Positions 1 to 12,402 of a stretch of 64,000 bases of DNA are shown here, piece by piece. How positions within the stretch are numbered: the first letter of the stretch is position 1; each line of letters begins with the position of its first letter. Under the pieces are notes generated by a model. That model made no database searches. It saw nothing but the letters and a program-made list of their open reading frames with translations, and was not told the origin of the DNA. The stretch covers positions 37,533,895 through 37,597,894 of the forward strand of contig CM073590.1 of assembly GCA_037074705.1 (NCBI GenBank). The letters run 5' to 3'. Source of the stretch: Zhengitettix transpicula. Taxonomy: Eukaryota; Arthropoda; Insecta; Orthoptera; Tetrigidae. The translations under genes were made by a program, and so were the position numbers.

Positions 1-2040
1 CAGCATAATTCCGTATCATTGTATTTATATGCTTGTGACGAAAACTTATTTGTAGATTAACGGAAATAAATGTTTTCTATTTTTATTAATCACTGGTGAC
101 CTTATTACCTACTTCTACGGTAAGATAAGCTATTAGAGGATATTTATTTGGTTTTTCCTATTGTGCTAGTACAATAAGAACCAAACGTAATCGACATATC
201 TTCAAAGCAACCTGAGGCACAAGATATAGTTAATAATGTATTTTTGGTTGTTGTAAATACGTGTTACTTTATATCAGTATATCATCCGTTACCGCTTGTT
301 TTATGTCAAACATAAGATTACAAAGCCTGCTCTTCTTCTAAAGAGGTAACGATTTGGTAATCCGATATTGTTCTATACAAGTTTATTACCACTCTTTTTA
401 TACACATCAGTCACTTCCAAACACACACACACAAAGTACATTCGATTCAGGCTACAAGGACTGTTTAAGTGACTTTCTGCAGAAGTTTCTGCCGATAGAG
501 CGGCGAGTAAGTGTTAAATGCTAAGACGGCCGGCAAAGGTCAGTAGCTGCCGTAATCAGACGCGTAATGAGGCGCATCAGCATCGCTTTATGGCATCTCT
601 GCTCCCAGCAAGGAGGGATTCTAACTTCACGACACTATTAGTTCAATGTCACAGACATTTTGCTTCCCCTGTTGTCGTAGGGAATATACTCGCACTGTAA
701 AACCAAATAAATTCTGGGGTTAGGCCGCTTCTATTTTTGGAGTCCATGAAGCAAAAATAAAAACAGTTACTCAATTTTGTATTTCACATCATTTTAGATT
801 TGCCACCTTTAATATATAAAAACAATATTGCACAAAATTAAATTATAAAAACTAGTAACATTCAATAAATTCTTACCAATTAAAAGGCAAATTAAATTAG
901 GTGTAAAGGGATACATTTTATTCTCATTTGCCACTCATTAAAGAGTCCTATAAATTCAGAGTAGTAGAAAAAACATTGCCCAACCTAATAATATTTCTGC
1001 CATTTGACATTTTCTAGGGGAAGGAAATGTAACTAGAAAGAACAGTAGGTTAAAGGTGATCAAAGACGTTAATTCGTCCCCGCCTTGAATGGTTCAAAAA
1101 ATGCAAAATTTATACTACGCAATGGAAAGGATTTTTTTTAAAAACAAAAACTCATCAGTTAATAAATATCAGATATCTGAAGGTTTCTAACACTCCAAAA
1201 TATAAAACGGAAGTCAATTTACAGTCCAATAAAAATTTAAAACAAACTTAATTACTTTCAGCTTTATTGATTAAAAGTGAGAAAAACAAATACGTTTTTC
1301 AAAAAATCTGACTTTACATAAAACTAATTCTTATAATACTAATATTACTTCTTTGGCCCTTCTCTACAATTAAATTTAACGCCATTGTTTTAAACCATAC
1401 AGTTTAAATGTGTAAATAAATATACAAAATATTTAGAAACTAATGAATAACGAATAAGCGTGGAAACGCACCCAAAAATAAATGGTATTTAACTCGTATT
1501 TATTCTGAGATAGTCGTACAGTAAACACTACAACCATCATACATTTTAATTAGATAATTATTCTCTTATAGCGTTATATATTTTACTATAATTCCTTCGG
1601 TTCCCTGAAAATAGTTTACACGACTTTCATAAAAGAAATCTTAAAATAAAGTGGATGATATTAAATAATAATATTCTTAAATGACGGTTTAATTAAACAT
1701 TGCACTGTTTGTTGTTCAGAACTTTCTTTGATCCTCTCTCTAACGAAGTCAAATATTCTTGAAAAGATAATACTGAAATGCTAAGAATAGACTACACAGA
1801 GTTTCCCATCTATTTGAAAACACTAGTCGAGACGAGACGGAAGGGCTCCAATAAATTTTTCGTTGTTTCCCCGGACTTGGCCGCGCCTTTTCGTAGAGGG
1901 GAGGCAGGTGAGCCCTCCATGTACACAAAACTTTCTTGGCACCGCCTCTCTTTTCTGAAACTTCTAGTGTAATTTGCGTCCCGTGATGAGTAGCGGTTCA
2001 CGTTCGTAGGACGCGAAGAAAGAAACCGCCGAAGGGTGGA

Positions 2041-2064
2041 GGCGCGCGGGGGAGGGGGGGGGGA
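2041..2064 (+). repeat. G-run tract, possible G-quadruplex
   Basis: A run of five G (2048-2052), an A, then ten G (2054-2063) follow a GGCGCGC stretch, inside a locally GC-rich patch of AT-rich intron. Runs like this can fold as G-quadruplexes. Only the base composition is seen directly. Confidence 0.5.
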
Positions 2065-2739
2065 GAAATAAAGAAGAGATGAGCGCACATCGAGGCAATG
2101 AATCGACGTTTTAAGGCACACAAATCGCCTGCTGGCTCCTGTATTTATTTTTTCCCATCATTGTTTCGAAGTGTTGAGAAGTCGAACCGTTAGACAGTTC
2201 TCTCCCCTTTAGTTAAAGGGGAGTACGCCTGAGGGCGGGCAGACTTAGGTAGGTATATGAAATTCAATTCCACCCCGTTTTGGAACTAGGAACTGCTTTT
2301 TACATTATGTAAAGACGCTGTCTTCTGCCAAATAATCTTAGTAACTCGAAGTTCTAATGAGCAGCTTTTTAACCGGAGTTGTCAATTAATGTATTCATGA
2401 AGTTCACCCCTGAGTGTTAACGCATAAGTTTGCACAGTTCCGCCTCTTGGGAAAGCAGGGTGCAGTGTATAAAGCACTGGTACAACTAAGGATATTACTG
2501 TTCCCCTTCAACAGTTTTTTCAGAACGCAAACGCTATTTTCCTGGAAGGGTAACTAAACAATTTTAAAAAAGTCGTTTATAAACAATCTAATTTTAACTA
2601 AGATAAAGGGCTGAAACTGCCCTAATGGAGAACTTAATCATGGGATTTAAACGAATCAACCATAGGATAAAGTCTCTCCTTTTCCGTCGCTGTCTGTTCT
2701 TCCGTTAGTTTTTGGTGTATTTTCTTATAGTTCAATATC

Positions 2740-2830
2740 ACTCACCCTCCTGTGGTCAGCGTGACTGCCTCCCGTCACAGAGGTCCAGGGTTCAAATCAC
2801 AGCTATGACATGGATGTTCTGTGCGTTTTT
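2740..2830 (+). repeat. tRNA-derived SINE head (decayed)
   Basis: TGGTCAGCGTG at 2753-2763 resembles a pol III A box and GGTTCAAATCA at 2789-2799 resembles a B box, at tRNA-like spacing. The intervening text (GACTGCCTCCCGTCACAGAG) looks like the tRNA-like head of arthropod SINEs. It does not fold as a functional tRNA in my reading: no clear acceptor stem pairs across it. A SINE fragment is more likely than a tRNA gene. Confidence 0.5.
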
Positions 2831-3038
2831 TTTTCATAGAACAAATTCCGTAATGACATTAGTAGTTGATGCGACTATGAAGAAAATAGTTTAAAAAATC
2901 TTACTCAGACGAAAGGCAACTAAATTTGTATATTAACGCTCTAATGCCATGTGATAACTAATTTACGTAACTTTCCACGTTTAAAGTAATTATATAATTC
3001 GCTAAGAACCACTAGGGTTATCAAATACATAAGAAATT

Positions 3039-3172
3039 ATATATATATATATATATAGTTCAGTTTATTTAATATATATGATTCTAAAAGTTCAATAGAG
3101 AATGTAATTATGATACATTGGACCTTCATGTGTATCATTTCATTTCTGGCAAATATATATATATATATATAT
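3039..3172. repeat. Two (AT)n microsatellites
   Basis: Alternating AT tracts lie at 3039-3057 and 3153-3172, about 95 bp apart. Ordinary simple sequence. Confidence 0.9.
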
Positions 3173-3340
3173 ACACTACCCGTTAACCTATGTAAAATAT
3201 CATTAGTTTTAACACATTTTGACTGTTGGTCGAAAAAATTTAAATGAAAGAACCAGGTAAATAGAGGAAATAATTAATTTATAAACCTCTACAAAATAAT
3301 ATAATTCAATACGTGGAAGTTTTTACCCTTTAAAGCTACC

Positions 3341-3380
3341 AAAAATTGTAAAAATTGTAAAAATTGTAAAAATTGTAAAA
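3341..3380. repeat. 9-bp tandem repeat (AAAAATTGT)n
   Basis: Four perfect consecutive copies of AAAAATTGT from 3341 to 3376, followed by a partial copy. Simple minisatellite. Confidence 0.95.
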
Positions 3381-4817
3381 TTACATTCGATTCAGTTAGG
3401 TTGACGTGATTTTAGTTACGTATAAATGGAAATGCTCATACTGTGGGATTAGTTTCTTCAATTAACTTTATACCCTCTGAATAACACCAATTTTCCGAAT
3501 AATGTTTAAGGTTTCGTTTACACAGTATTTCAATCTGATGCTATTCAAATTGGTTTCAATAATGTATGTCTATAAAAAATTATCTTTTAATATGTTTTGT
3601 ATTTATGACTCGTTTAGTGTTTATGACATTGTATTTTGGATTAAATCAATACAAGTTTATAACTTCTATATTCATATATGCTATATTCTCATGCATGATT
3701 CATATACAATAGAAGACAATATTTACTAACTGATTTGGTATAAAAGGTCAATTGAAACTAGTTGACAGAATCTTAATATTGGACAGAGCTCACAATAAAA
3801 TAATATATCGCAGTTCGTATTCTCCTAACGGTTCACAAAGAAAACGTAGAATAAAAACAATTATAACCACATATCAATATTTTATTTTAAAAGCATTTCA
3901 TTTTAAATGTTTCATTAAAATGCGAACAACTACTTCCCACGCAGTAAACGTTACGGTTAATGGTTAACAGTGATATTATTAATTTAACATGTTATTATAT
4001 CAAACCAAATTACAGTTAAAAATTTTTGTAGGATAGTCTGAGAGTGATAAATTCAATTCTGAGTACTCGTTAAATGAGGTATTTGAAATTTAATTTAGTG
4101 AATATATTGGATAGTCATAGTTTTTATAGAGGATACATAAATGACATAATACATAATGATATATATTATAATACTGCTGACTATTATTATTCTAAAACTA
4201 ATATAAATTATTCACATTTGACTTCATTTTAGTTGTCGGTCCGCTACACGTGTCTATTATTATTTAAATGAATTTCCTTCTAGCTCATCTTCAATTTCAT
4301 TTTTTATCGTGTTTTATATATTATTTTGCCATGAAAATATGAGGAAAAGACTGTTGATTGATTCCCAAAATTCCATTTCCGAGGCTTTAGCTGTTATAAG
4401 GTGTGAATGTTAATGGAACATTTTTCCTAAACATAATAACATTTAGAACTGGAGCAGTTAATAAGAACCCGTTGCCATGTGAAACGTAGCTTTATTTATT
4501 GAAGTCAGGTATATTTCATGTATCTGAGTGTGCTGTATAAAATTACGAGTGATATATATATATATCGATTATTTACCCCACTCAATGTAATGAAGCATCA
4601 GAATAGTGGTTTAATTTTTTGACTGTAATATTTCCTAGTACAATTTATGTGCGTATATTGAAAATAAAAGCTATGATCAAACGGTAGAAGATACATAAAT
4701 TCAATGCTAATACATTTAAAATCTCTTTGTAGAAATTTAAATAAGTTTACCAGAAGATATTACTATTCGTCACAATATTTTTACGGTAGTAAAGGACTAC
4801 GTACGGCCTTGTTGCAG

Positions 4818-4998
4818 TGAATACAAAACCGCTGACGTTCGACGAGGTGTACAACCAATCCAGTCCTACCAACTGCACTGTTTACTGCGGAGGACTCACC
4901 AACGGCCTCACAGAGGAGCTTATGCAGAAGACTTTCTCGCCATTCGGCAGCATCCAGGAAATTCGAGTCTTCAAGGATAAAGGATATGCATTTGTCAG
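4818..4998 (+). CDS. Rox8: TIA1/TIAR-type RNA-binding protein, exon with start of RRM3
   Basis: The gene encodes the insect orthologue of TIA1/TIAR, which binds U-rich RNA, promotes recognition of weak 5' splice sites next to U-rich introns, and acts in translational repression and stress granules. This exon follows the acceptor TTGTTGCAG and starts with the last two bases of a split codon, then reads [20 protein letters not shown] and on through [15 protein letters not shown] to KGYAFVR. CTVYCGG is RNP2 and KGYAFVRF is RNP1 of RRM3, a close match to TIA1 family RRM3. It ends in phase 2 at the donor CAG|GTAACG, and reading on hits TAA at once (5000-5002). RNP1 is finished in the next exon, 23 kb away. 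Exons for RRM1 and RRM2 are outside the window, so this CDS is 5'-partial. Identity is very secure; the TIA1 versus TIAR distinction does not apply in insects, which have one orthologue. Confidence 0.95.
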
Positions 4999-5216
4999 GT
5001 AACGTACAAGAAATAGATTCCATACTTTCAAATAATTCCAGTTTGTAGTTACGTGGCGAGAAATACCAATCAATTCTACTTAATTTAAATCTAGCTTAAT
5101 TATGCATACATATATTAACCTATTATTATTTGAAATTATGATATTTTATGCATCGTAAATCTAATCCTCAACTCCACTTATTTCAAGTTTAATCAGGTTC
5201 ACTATCATCAAATCAA

Positions 5217-6232
5217 AGGTTCTCCCATGTGAAGCACCCTTAGTCATTTTTTTGTTGAGACAGTCATGAAAGATTTATAAGATTCTTGTCTTTCTCTACT
5301 TCCTGTCCAAACTCTTTGCTACATCAGATATGTGGATGACATTTTTGTATTGTGAAAAACCTCTCAAATAGACCTTATATTCAATACTTTCAATAATTAT
5401 CATCCCAACTTACAATTCGCCCTAGAACTTAAATTGAACCCTTCTCTTAATTTCCTTGATGCCACTATATCCATTCATATATACTTCCTTTCTCATCAAA
5501 AGTTGGCTCAGAAAACCTACATACTCTCGACGAGTTCTCAATTATCTTTTCGATCATCCTCCAAACCAAACGGGAGATATGGTATACAATCTTGTAGACA
5601 GAGCTATATTACTTTATAACAACAAGTTCCATCAACACAACTTAAATATTGTCCGAAAAATTTTAATCTCCAATAAGTACCCTTTAAATTTTATTATTAA
5701 ACACATAAACAGCAGATTGAACAAAATCCAATATCCTACTGTCAATCGTCCCCAAACACCTCAAGCCAAATTTTTTCTCGTACTTCCTTATTACAAATTT
5801 GCACATCACAAATGTATCCAAATATTAATAAAATATCAAATATCCATCATTAATAGATCCACTAATTCCATTTCCCACTTGATTAAAAACCACAAGGACC
5901 CACTTGACACCTACAGCAAACATTGTTTTGTTTACAAAATCTCTTGCCTTAATTGTAATTCCTGCTACATAGGGCAAACAAAACGTTCCCTTAATATACG
6001 TACCAAGGAACATAAATCTAATATCAAACTACCCATTAATACACAATCTGTAGCATCCAAATATATCAATTCTAAATATACATTTGATAGCCAAAATGCT
6101 AAGATTTTAAACATTGACACCAGGTACAATTCCAGACTCATTTCAGAGATGCTTCACATTAAATCAAACATCACAATTATTCATGTACAGACACTATTAG
6201 AGTCAATAATTATTATCCTTATTTTATGCTAA
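5217..6232 (+). pseudogene. PLE reverse transcriptase / GIY-YIG endonuclease remnant
   Basis: The RT C-terminal region is recognisable from about 5217: a KGSPM-like motif broken by a stop, RYVDDIFVL with the catalytic YVDD at 5329-5340 followed by TGA at 5353, then LNFLDATI near 5442. A frame change leads into an open stretch to 6232 with RKPTYSRRVLNYLFDHPPN, a Lys-rich linker, and YKISCLNCNSCYIGQTKRS, which is the Y...YIG core of the GIY-YIG nuclease with a Cys cluster and a following RTKEH. Stops and frameshifts separate RT from nuclease, so no functional protein can be made. The order matches known PLEs. Confidence 0.85.
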
Positions 6233-6314
6233 ACCTTCAGCTTTCCCATTGTCGTTGCTCCCGTATTGTTACGCTAACCTTTCGGCTTTCCCATTGTTGT
6301 TACGTTTTCGACAC

Positions 6315-6450
6315 TTTAGAGTTTTGTCAACTGACAAGTACAGTTGTGTTGCTCTAGGCTCTTCTTCGCACCTGACGAAACGTTTAGAGTTTTGTCAACT
6401 GACAAGTACAGTTGTGTTGCTCTAGGCTCTTCTTCGCACCTTACGAAAGG
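6315..6450 (+). repeat. 68-bp tandem duplication in PLE tail
   Basis: A unit starting TTTAGAGTTTTGTCAACTGA at 6315 is repeated at 6383, giving two nearly identical 68-bp copies. The other PLE copies in the window have a single unit. The first unit keeps CCTGACGAAA; the second has CCTTACGAAA. Confidence 0.9.
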
Positions 6451-6470
6451 AACAAGGATCCCAGAAACGT
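6438..6470 (+). ncRNA. Hammerhead-like ribozyme motif, PLE copy 1 (mutated)
   Basis: CCTTACGAAAGGAACAAGG, then GATCCCAGAAACG. It has the hammerhead layout: CTGANGA box, a short stem II with the loop CAAGGA, then GAAAC. Here the first box is CTTACGA, so one core base is changed. Hammerhead motifs are described in PLE termini. The match is by eye; activity is unlikely. Confidence 0.4.
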
Positions 6471-7009
6471 TGTGTGATATTTATATTACCCCTTTCGTCT
6501 GAATTGGCAATCTTTCTTATTCATTATTCTTATTTCCGTAAAATTATAGAATACGATGAGTAAAATGATTCAGTTTAGTTTTTAAATATCATGACAAGTG
6601 ACATTTAATATAATTATTTGAATAATCAAACTTTTTCGTGCATTGTATGGACACAAAAGCATGTATTTAATCTACAAATAGACAGTTTCCCGGGTATCAG
6701 AAATTACTATAAATGAAATAAAAATAAATAAACAATTATTTTAAATAAATAAACTGGACGTATGGAAAATATTTCAATTATAAAATTGTATATAAAGAAT
6801 AATATTAATAGAAGCTCAATAATGAAAAGAACATTATGTGTAAATATCTGAATAATATTGTTTGGCCTGACACTACACTAACTTATATTCACTAGAGTTC
6901 ACATTGAGTATAAATTTCCTTTCCGTTTTAGGACTTGCTGATTATTAATTTCCTATTTAGAAATCAGTTCTCTTTATGATGTCTGGCCATTATTTTAAAT
7001 AAATGTGAT

Positions 7010-7490
7010 TTGTCCTCCCGTACTGTGTTGGTTCTTTTGTTTATCTTGCCAGTAACGTTTCCTTCCCTAGCGGTTTTACTTTTTCGCTCCCGCGATCTAT
7101 CTGTACGAATTTTACGGCTCTTTTCTGCACCCTTTCTAGTGATACTATCTGATTTTCCCTATAGAGATCTCAGCAAGCTACACAATATTTCGTAAATGTA
7201 CGTACTAATGATATACATTCCATTTCTTTGGACTTTGCATTTCCTGATTTGAGAGTTCTCATTAAAAAGTGCAACATTCCATGCCTTTAGATCCTCCCAC
7301 CCCAACGTGCTGTTAAAATAACTACCTAGGTATTAACAGTTTGTCTCCTGGACCACTGTTCTCCAATCTATTTTATACTACAAGGCATACTCTTGGAGAA
7401 TTTTAGTAAAACTAATCATCTTACTTTTGTCACTGTTAATTTTCATTTTATTTCGTTTGACCCATACACCTATAGCACGCGTTAGCGTCG
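7010..7490 (-). mobile_element. Non-LTR retrotransposon (LINE) RT relic
   Basis: On the minus strand this reads like the C-terminal part of a LINE reverse transcriptase: NKMKINSDKSKMISFTK (about 7460-7410), then after frame breaks RTFTKYCVAC-stop-DLYRENQIVSLE and RVQKRAVKFV (about 7190-7090). The pattern 'RP.LEYAS.VWDPY...I..LE.VQ.RA.KFV' is typical of Jockey/CR1-type LINEs. Stops and frameshifts make it a dead fragment. Clade assignment is tentative. Confidence 0.7.
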
Positions 7491-9479
7491 ACAGCGTGTG
7501 GCGAAGATTGGGAGATGGGAGGGGAGACAGTGCAGAATAAGCACATACGCCGCCACTATCTAACGCGGAGTGGGAGTAACTCCTGTTCAGGACAGTAAAC
7601 TGGGCCGCCAAGAAATTTGACGCGCACTATAAATAATTTTAAAGGGCATCCACAAATTACTCATCATTTACTTTGCGGTAGATTACTGTATTGTGAATAG
7701 TGTGAGAAGTTCACAGCCAATGAAAATCTTTGGGATAATACAGACTAAAAATATTTTTTTAATGAGCAGCGAATGTAGAAGAATCTTACTAATACTGTGG
7801 TACACATTTTTAAGTCACTATTAAACGTACATCAAATTACTACATTATGCTTCATGGAAACTCCAAAAAACAAACCGTTTCATCGCAGTAATGAATTCAT
7901 TCGGCACTGTCATGGTGTGTCAAAACTAATTAATAAATGTTTAAATGACAATGTATTTAAGTTATATTGCTATTATGTAGCTTTGTCATTAATCCATAGA
8001 CATTTTCTCAAAATAATAAAATATTATTATTTCAGATAAAATTTACATCATAATTTTGTCAGTAGATTTATTAAAAAGCGAGAAAATTAATCTAATGAAA
8101 TAAATACTTCAGAATTATTGAAAACTCGAATATTCCAGAATGAATTTTAATGTTATAAGTGAGACTTCCGGCATTTTATGATTTTTATTATTATTCTTTA
8201 AACTATTATGAAATAACAGCTTGACGTTTGAAATTGGTTCTGTCAGTAATAATTGAGCGCATATATTGAAAAATGTCCGTCGGGAAGGGAATTACAGCAT
8301 CGAAAATAATGGTGGTTTTGTCTACACGGCTCTGATTTGCATGTATCTGTTGACAACTGTTCTGTTCATTATGTGATTAACTACTGAATGTCAGATAATA
8401 ATTTATTTCAACCTCCGATTAACTCAATTTCTTGTATTTACATTATCATTTGCGATGAGTATTTAATAATTCTGTACACGTACCGACAGGGTGAATTGTT
8501 ATCTGTTATCAGGTCTGATTGAATTCGTCATTTGGTCGATCTACCGAATAATTTTTCATGGCGTTTAAAATATTTTACAATGTTTTCCTTTAATATTAAA
8601 GGAATGAGTTTTGTAAGAATTTTCAACATTCGAAATCGTAAAGTCGTGAGACTAGTATCCTAATCCGTTGTATTTAGGAACTTGAATAATTCAATAATGC
8701 GTGCACGGCTCGACCATGTGGCAATAATGATTTCGAACAGAATTACCGCTGGTAAATATTTTTTATTACACTGATTATGGCATCCCCTAGAGGGACGAAC
8801 ACAAAGTGTTAGCCAAATTGTCTGTTTCGATTTCGAAAAAATGCATGCAAGGTAATTTTGGTTGTCTATCCAAAATTACATTATTAAAATTCTCATTAAT
8901 ATAACAGGATAAAGAATGAATTTATAATTATTATATTTCTCAATTGGACAAAAATACTCAATATTTGGATTACTAGTGAAAATAAGCTCATTTTATTCGT
9001 AAGAAATCGGAAATTGAAGACTAGATTTTAAAAAAAATATAATTAGACAACTAAAAAGATACAATAATTTATCTCATTAAAAACGACGGCGCTTGTTCTA
9101 AGCATACAGCATGCGAAAGGAAAATACTATTTACGAATTAAATATTTATTATTTTTCGCATATTTACCAATAATTTGCAAAACTTTGTTTTCTAATTTCG
9201 AAATTATTACAAAATATTTTTGATACTGAATTTTAGTGTAGGAATTGTATATCTGAAATAACATTTCTAACTTTGGAATTTATTACAAAATTTTTTAAAT
9301 AATATAAAATGCATGTGTGTTTGTGGTATAAATTAATATGTAATACCCGCGTTGAAGACGTTAAATTATAGTATAAAATAATATATTGCTTCGGATTCTC
9401 ACCGCGGGAATTGACCATGTTGATTCAAGATTTTATAATACTTCAATGACAATAATGATAAAATAATTCATCTGTGGCG

Positions 9480-9840
9480 AGGGATTTTATATCACCTTTT
9501 ACTCAAGCTTTCGTCACGTCATCTTTGGTTTCCTGACCTATCGACAGCCCAAGTCCCCCGCAGGATATACCGAGCCTCCTTGTGAGATCATCACAGCCTC
9601 CCAAACATCCCATCTGTCCCCTAATTATCCCGCTCAGTGACATCTGCTGAGCTGTTTACTCTAAACAACGCTCGCTCCTTGTATCTGTCCTGCTTCTAAA
9701 AGCGTCGAATATTTATCCTGCGGTCCTCTTGTTTAATGACACATAATTGCCTTTTCAGTCTTGAGATGTTTCCCTTCATTCCGCCGAAGCCGCTTCCCCT
9801 AGTAGTAACGACATCTACATTAGTCGTAAGTGCGTACCTA
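9480..9840. other. Higher-GC noncoding island in intron
   Basis: About 360 bp with clearly higher GC than its surroundings, no long open frame and no repeat signature that I recognise. Such islands in AT-rich introns are often conserved regulatory sequence, but composition is the only evidence. Confidence 0.3.
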
Positions 9841-12377
9841 GAATTCCATTACTAACTCGAATAAAATAATAAAACATTTTATTAATTTACACTTTTTGTA
9901 TTAAACGATTTTTAAAAGTGCAGCTAAAAATCTAGATATTGTTTTCATATATTTTACTTAAGTATTTAAATTTTTCAATTAAGTCTTCATCTGAGAAATC
10001 CTAAAGTTCAATAAGTTACACTTATTAACAATCATCGCAAAAACTACTCTGAGATAATATATATACGTTTATAAAAAAATATTTTAAGAGTTAATAATAC
10101 GAAATCAATAATTTTATGTTAACTTCAAGTAAAATTAATAGCTGCCAAGAATATAAATTTCCGACTTAATAATCTGAAAAACTGTACAAACAATAAGTAA
10201 AAATTATCGAAGAAAAAATTCTTGGACTTGAATCCGTATTATTATGCTGATGCGTCATAGAGAACAAAATTATGCTGAATACGAATGGTAACTAACGCGT
10301 TGTGACTTTTCGCCCTGAAATTCAATTGCACGGAATATCCGTGATGGGTGAACGGCCTTGAATCGGGCAGTTGTGCAGAAGTTTTCTTGAGATAAGCTAT
10401 GATAATGGGCGAGCTTCTTCTTCCGACTCCCCTCCACACCTCACCCGACCTGTTTGCGGTCTTAATGAATGTGCTTGACACAGTGAAAAGCCCGTGCGAG
10501 TTATGACGTCATAAGGGCTTGCTCTAGAAGGAAACCGTGCAACCAGTCCCTTCAAGATCCCGTTTCATTTCTTGCTCAGTGTAGCGCGCAAAACTCGCGA
10601 ACACTCTCTTCGATTTTTAGCGAGCAAAAATATTTGTGAGCATTATTCGTTATAAACACGAGACTCGTTTCAACTTCTATTAAAATTCAGGAATTAGTTT
10701 GATCATTAGCGAGTGCAGCGGCGATTTTTTAACGGAATTTTAAGCTGATGTAAAAAAAGGTAAACTGTACCTTGCAACGAGAAATATTTAAATTGCAAAA
10801 CTAAATTGACTTATTTGTGCATTTAAGAGCTTGGATATTTATTCAAAAATAATTTGTAGTCTATCCTTTATACTTTAAACATAATTTTTATATGTACAAT
10901 TCGTAATTGATTTGCTTGTTGAGAAGAGCGACTGTCCAAACGACAATCAAACTGTTTATTTTTCCTATTGGGGGAAATGAAGTCTGCTATGCACTTACTT
11001 GGATGCCTATATATCAGGATTTGAACATTGTTGATTGGCGTCAGGATGTGAACAAGCTCCCTTCAACCGTCTGGCGGTTTATTTCAGTATTCAAGCATTT
11101 AAATCTATTGTTAATCGTTTCTATCAAAGCAGACGAGTAGTTTCATTCACAAAATTTTGGTTAAGAACTAATAACTGAGTTAAAATTAATTTTTTCCTGT
11201 CGGACGTATTCTTAGAAGCATTAGTAAAATTTATATCACATTGTACGAATCATTTTAAATTAAAATGATTATTTTCTGAAAAGTAATTAATTTCTTTGAA
11301 CCCCTTCAAAGCACGGCAGACTAATACAATTGCGCTGATGATGAGGATGTGGCCCGGACAATTATACAAGCCAGAATCTCATCCCAGATAATACAGTTCC
11401 AGTTCCAATGTATTCCCATACAGGATATTAAGAGTGTATTTCGCGTGCAATGTAATTTCAAACTAAAATCTGTCGTCCGCGGGCTCGGAGATTTTCATAC
11501 AATGGTTTCACAGGGATTGAGAATGTTCACAGTCCGGTAAGATTAATTTTTTCTCCCACAAAGACAATACGTTTCATTTCGTTAGTTTGATTCTTTCATA
11601 GTACAGATCGGAGGATCCCAGATAGTGTGAAACTATGTCAGGACACATGAACAAAACCCTTGGGTCGGAACCCACTTGGATCTCATAGTTATATTCAAAT
11701 GAGTTTGTGTTTACAGACGGAAATTGTATCTAACGATTTGTTATACGTGTGATGTAATTTGACTTTAAAGATTTTTTATTCCACTACCTGACCGTTCTTT
11801 CGAAAAGTGGACCATGTTCCTTCCACGGTAATAATTTATAGTGTTCCATGGATCGAATTATTATTCAGAAAATAAGGATGTAAATCAGGAAGGGATAGGA
11901 ACTTGTGAGGAGTTGTTGATTTCTTTTCCTAAGAAGAGGATGCGGTGGCCAAACAGTTTCCGATCTTCAAACAAGCAGTCGGAAGCAGTTGTCGGTGGCC
12001 TACCGGGTTACTTACAGGCACGCGAGCCTGGGCAGCAGACACGCACCCTCTGCATCAATGGACCTGTTACCATCGGTATCTGGTACAATTAGTATCCCAG
12101 GTAACTTCCTTAATATCGGGTAAGCGTTACAAGTACACAGTCATTCCTAAAGATTATTTAAATAAAATAGGACAGTCATTCCTGTGAATAAGCACTTTGT
12201 ATTTAGGTTCTACGATTTGATTTTACAGAATTATTTTCTCCGACAACTACACCAGTTTTGTTGCTCTTGGTTTTTGTATCTCTAGAAATTTTGTTTAGCA
12301 CTAAATGTTTGCGTAATTTGGAATTTTCAGTACTGATATATTTATTTTAAAAATATTTTAGTGCAAACAGTGAATGA

Positions 12378-12402
12378 GCAAAAACCTGTGAACGGTTTTT
12401 GC
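12378..12402. other. Short perfect hairpin
   Basis: GCAAAAACC and GGTTTTTGC pair as a perfect 9-bp stem around a 7-nt loop. Likely chance or a small foldback remnant. Confidence 0.6.

Larger units (their letters stand above)
1..4817 (+). other. Rox8: Intron upstream of first visible exon
   Basis: AT-rich noncoding sequence ending in the acceptor TTGTTGCAG at 4809-4817. No exon of RRM1 or RRM2 is visible, so the rest of the gene lies upstream. It holds a higher-GC patch at about 430-700, a GC-rich patch with long G runs at about 1840-2110, a tRNA-like SINE head near 2740, (AT)n tracts at 3039-3057 and 3153-3172, and a 9-bp tandem repeat at 3341. The open frames of 60-103 codons here have no family resemblance I can see. 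Confidence 0.65.
5190..6500 (+). mobile_element. Penelope-like element, copy 1 (5'-truncated)
   Basis: The RT-to-3' end part of a Penelope-like retroelement. In order: a broken RT C-terminal part with YVDD (5329-5340), the GIY-YIG endonuclease region to about 6232, then a noncoding tail with a 68-bp tandem duplication (6315-6450) and the terminal motif shared with copies at 35011-35922 and 58271-58838. PLEs are retroelements whose RT is joined to a C-terminal GIY-YIG nuclease. The N-terminal RT part is missing. The left boundary is uncertain; the right end lies near TCTGAATTGGC at about 6500. Confidence 0.85.

Noticed and set aside
1810..2121. 103-codon minus-strand frame with a Pro run
   Set aside because: The Pro run is the complement of the G-run; nothing else supports coding.
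2740..2830. tRNA gene
   Set aside because: Only the A and B boxes are recognisable; no acceptor stem or clean cloverleaf, so a SINE head is more likely.
3341..3380. CRISPR-like repeat
   Set aside because: It is a 9-bp head-to-tail minisatellite without spacers in a eukaryotic intron.
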